Positions 5,380 through 5,400 of a stretch of DNA of 5,400 nucleotides are shown here, in pieces. Under the pieces are notes generated by a model. It was not told where the DNA came from. It made no database searches and saw only the letters and a list, made by a program, of their open reading frames with translations. A program made the position numbers and the translations under genes. Source of the stretch: Hydrogenophaga sp. (GTDB taxonomy: Bacteria; Pseudomonadota; Gammaproteobacteria; Burkholderiales; Burkholderiaceae_C); contig JAUXXN010000457.1 of assembly GCA_030684755.1 (NCBI GenBank), positions 1-5,400 on the forward strand, in the 5' to 3' direction. The stretch's first letter is position 1; every line of letters begins with the position of its first letter.

Positions 5380-5400
5380 CATGTCGTTCTTGACGACATG
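5380..5400. promoter_or_regulatory. Operator-like dyad, copy 2: CATGTCG-N7-CGACATG
   Basis: Perfect inverted repeat: arms at 5380-5386 and 5394-5400, extendable by one T-A pair to 8-base arms with a 5-base spacer. It starts exactly 70 bp beyond copy 1. It ends at the window edge, so the upstream context, possibly a divergent gene it also controls, is not visible. Confidence 0.65.

Larger units (their letters stand above)
5273..5400. other. Non-coding region upstream of fic
   Basis: No supportable gene on either strand. The stretch is AT-richer than the genes (AAAAAGTTTGTTTT at 5277-5290 and TTTTTAT at 5371-5377). It contains the operator pair, a lone CGACACG half-site (5364-5370), and a palindromic AACATGTT (5338-5345) midway between the two dyads. 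Confidence 0.6.
5294..5400. repeat. Imperfect direct repeat, 37-bp units 70 bp apart, upstream of fic
   Basis: Bases 5294-5330 and 5364-5400 align without gaps. By hand count, 24 of 37 positions match, and the matches cluster in three blocks: CGACA, then CTCATGTCG, then GACGACA. The blocks hold the dyad half-sites and an extra CGACA half-site on the left, while the spaces between are free to vary. This is the pattern of a regulator-binding array rather than a simple duplication. Confidence 0.65.

Noticed and set aside
5294..5400. CRISPR-like repeat array
   Set aside because: Only two imperfect units, with conserved short blocks that form dyads and no regular spacers; this fits operators far better.

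Overview
The window reads as betaproteobacterial chromosome, most likely Burkholderiales/Comamonadaceae. This is inferred from GC-rich codon use, the dnaK-dnaJ gene order and the style of the DnaK and DnaJ proteins; there is no rRNA or other marker to fix the taxon. It has two parts with opposite orientation.

Left part (1-1940, + strand) is housekeeping. It holds the 3' end of dnaK, a 157-bp spacer with a small hairpin, a complete dnaJ (377 aa, four intact zinc-binding motifs), and a strong GC hairpin just after the dnaJ stop. DnaK and DnaJ form the Hsp70 chaperone pair.

Right part (1983-5400, - strand) is an accessory block of six co-oriented reading frames, most with overlapping or nearly touching ends. 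In transcription order they are: a class II Fic AMP-transferase (372 aa, apparently intact); a 67-aa frame whose start resembles type III DNA methyltransferases; a 56-aa frame with DUF1016-like pieces; a 157-aa DUF1016/YhcG protein with its middle and its nuclease core deleted in frame; a complete RhuM-family protein (357 aa); and a 71-aa frame whose first half resembles the N-terminus of type III restriction subunits (Res). This looks like the shrunken remains of a type III restriction-modification or defence island inserted downstream of dnaJ. Fic and RhuM stay intact, while the presumed mod, DUF1016 and res parts are reduced to short in-frame stubs with good ribosome-binding sites and coupled junctions.

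The region upstream of fic (5294-5400) carries two copies, exactly 70 bp apart, of a dyad TGTCG-N7-CGACA that looks like a repressor operator. One copy lies between a possible -35 and -10. A third copy of the same dyad, with the same 7-bp spacing, lies inside the DUF1016 remnant next to its deletion point.
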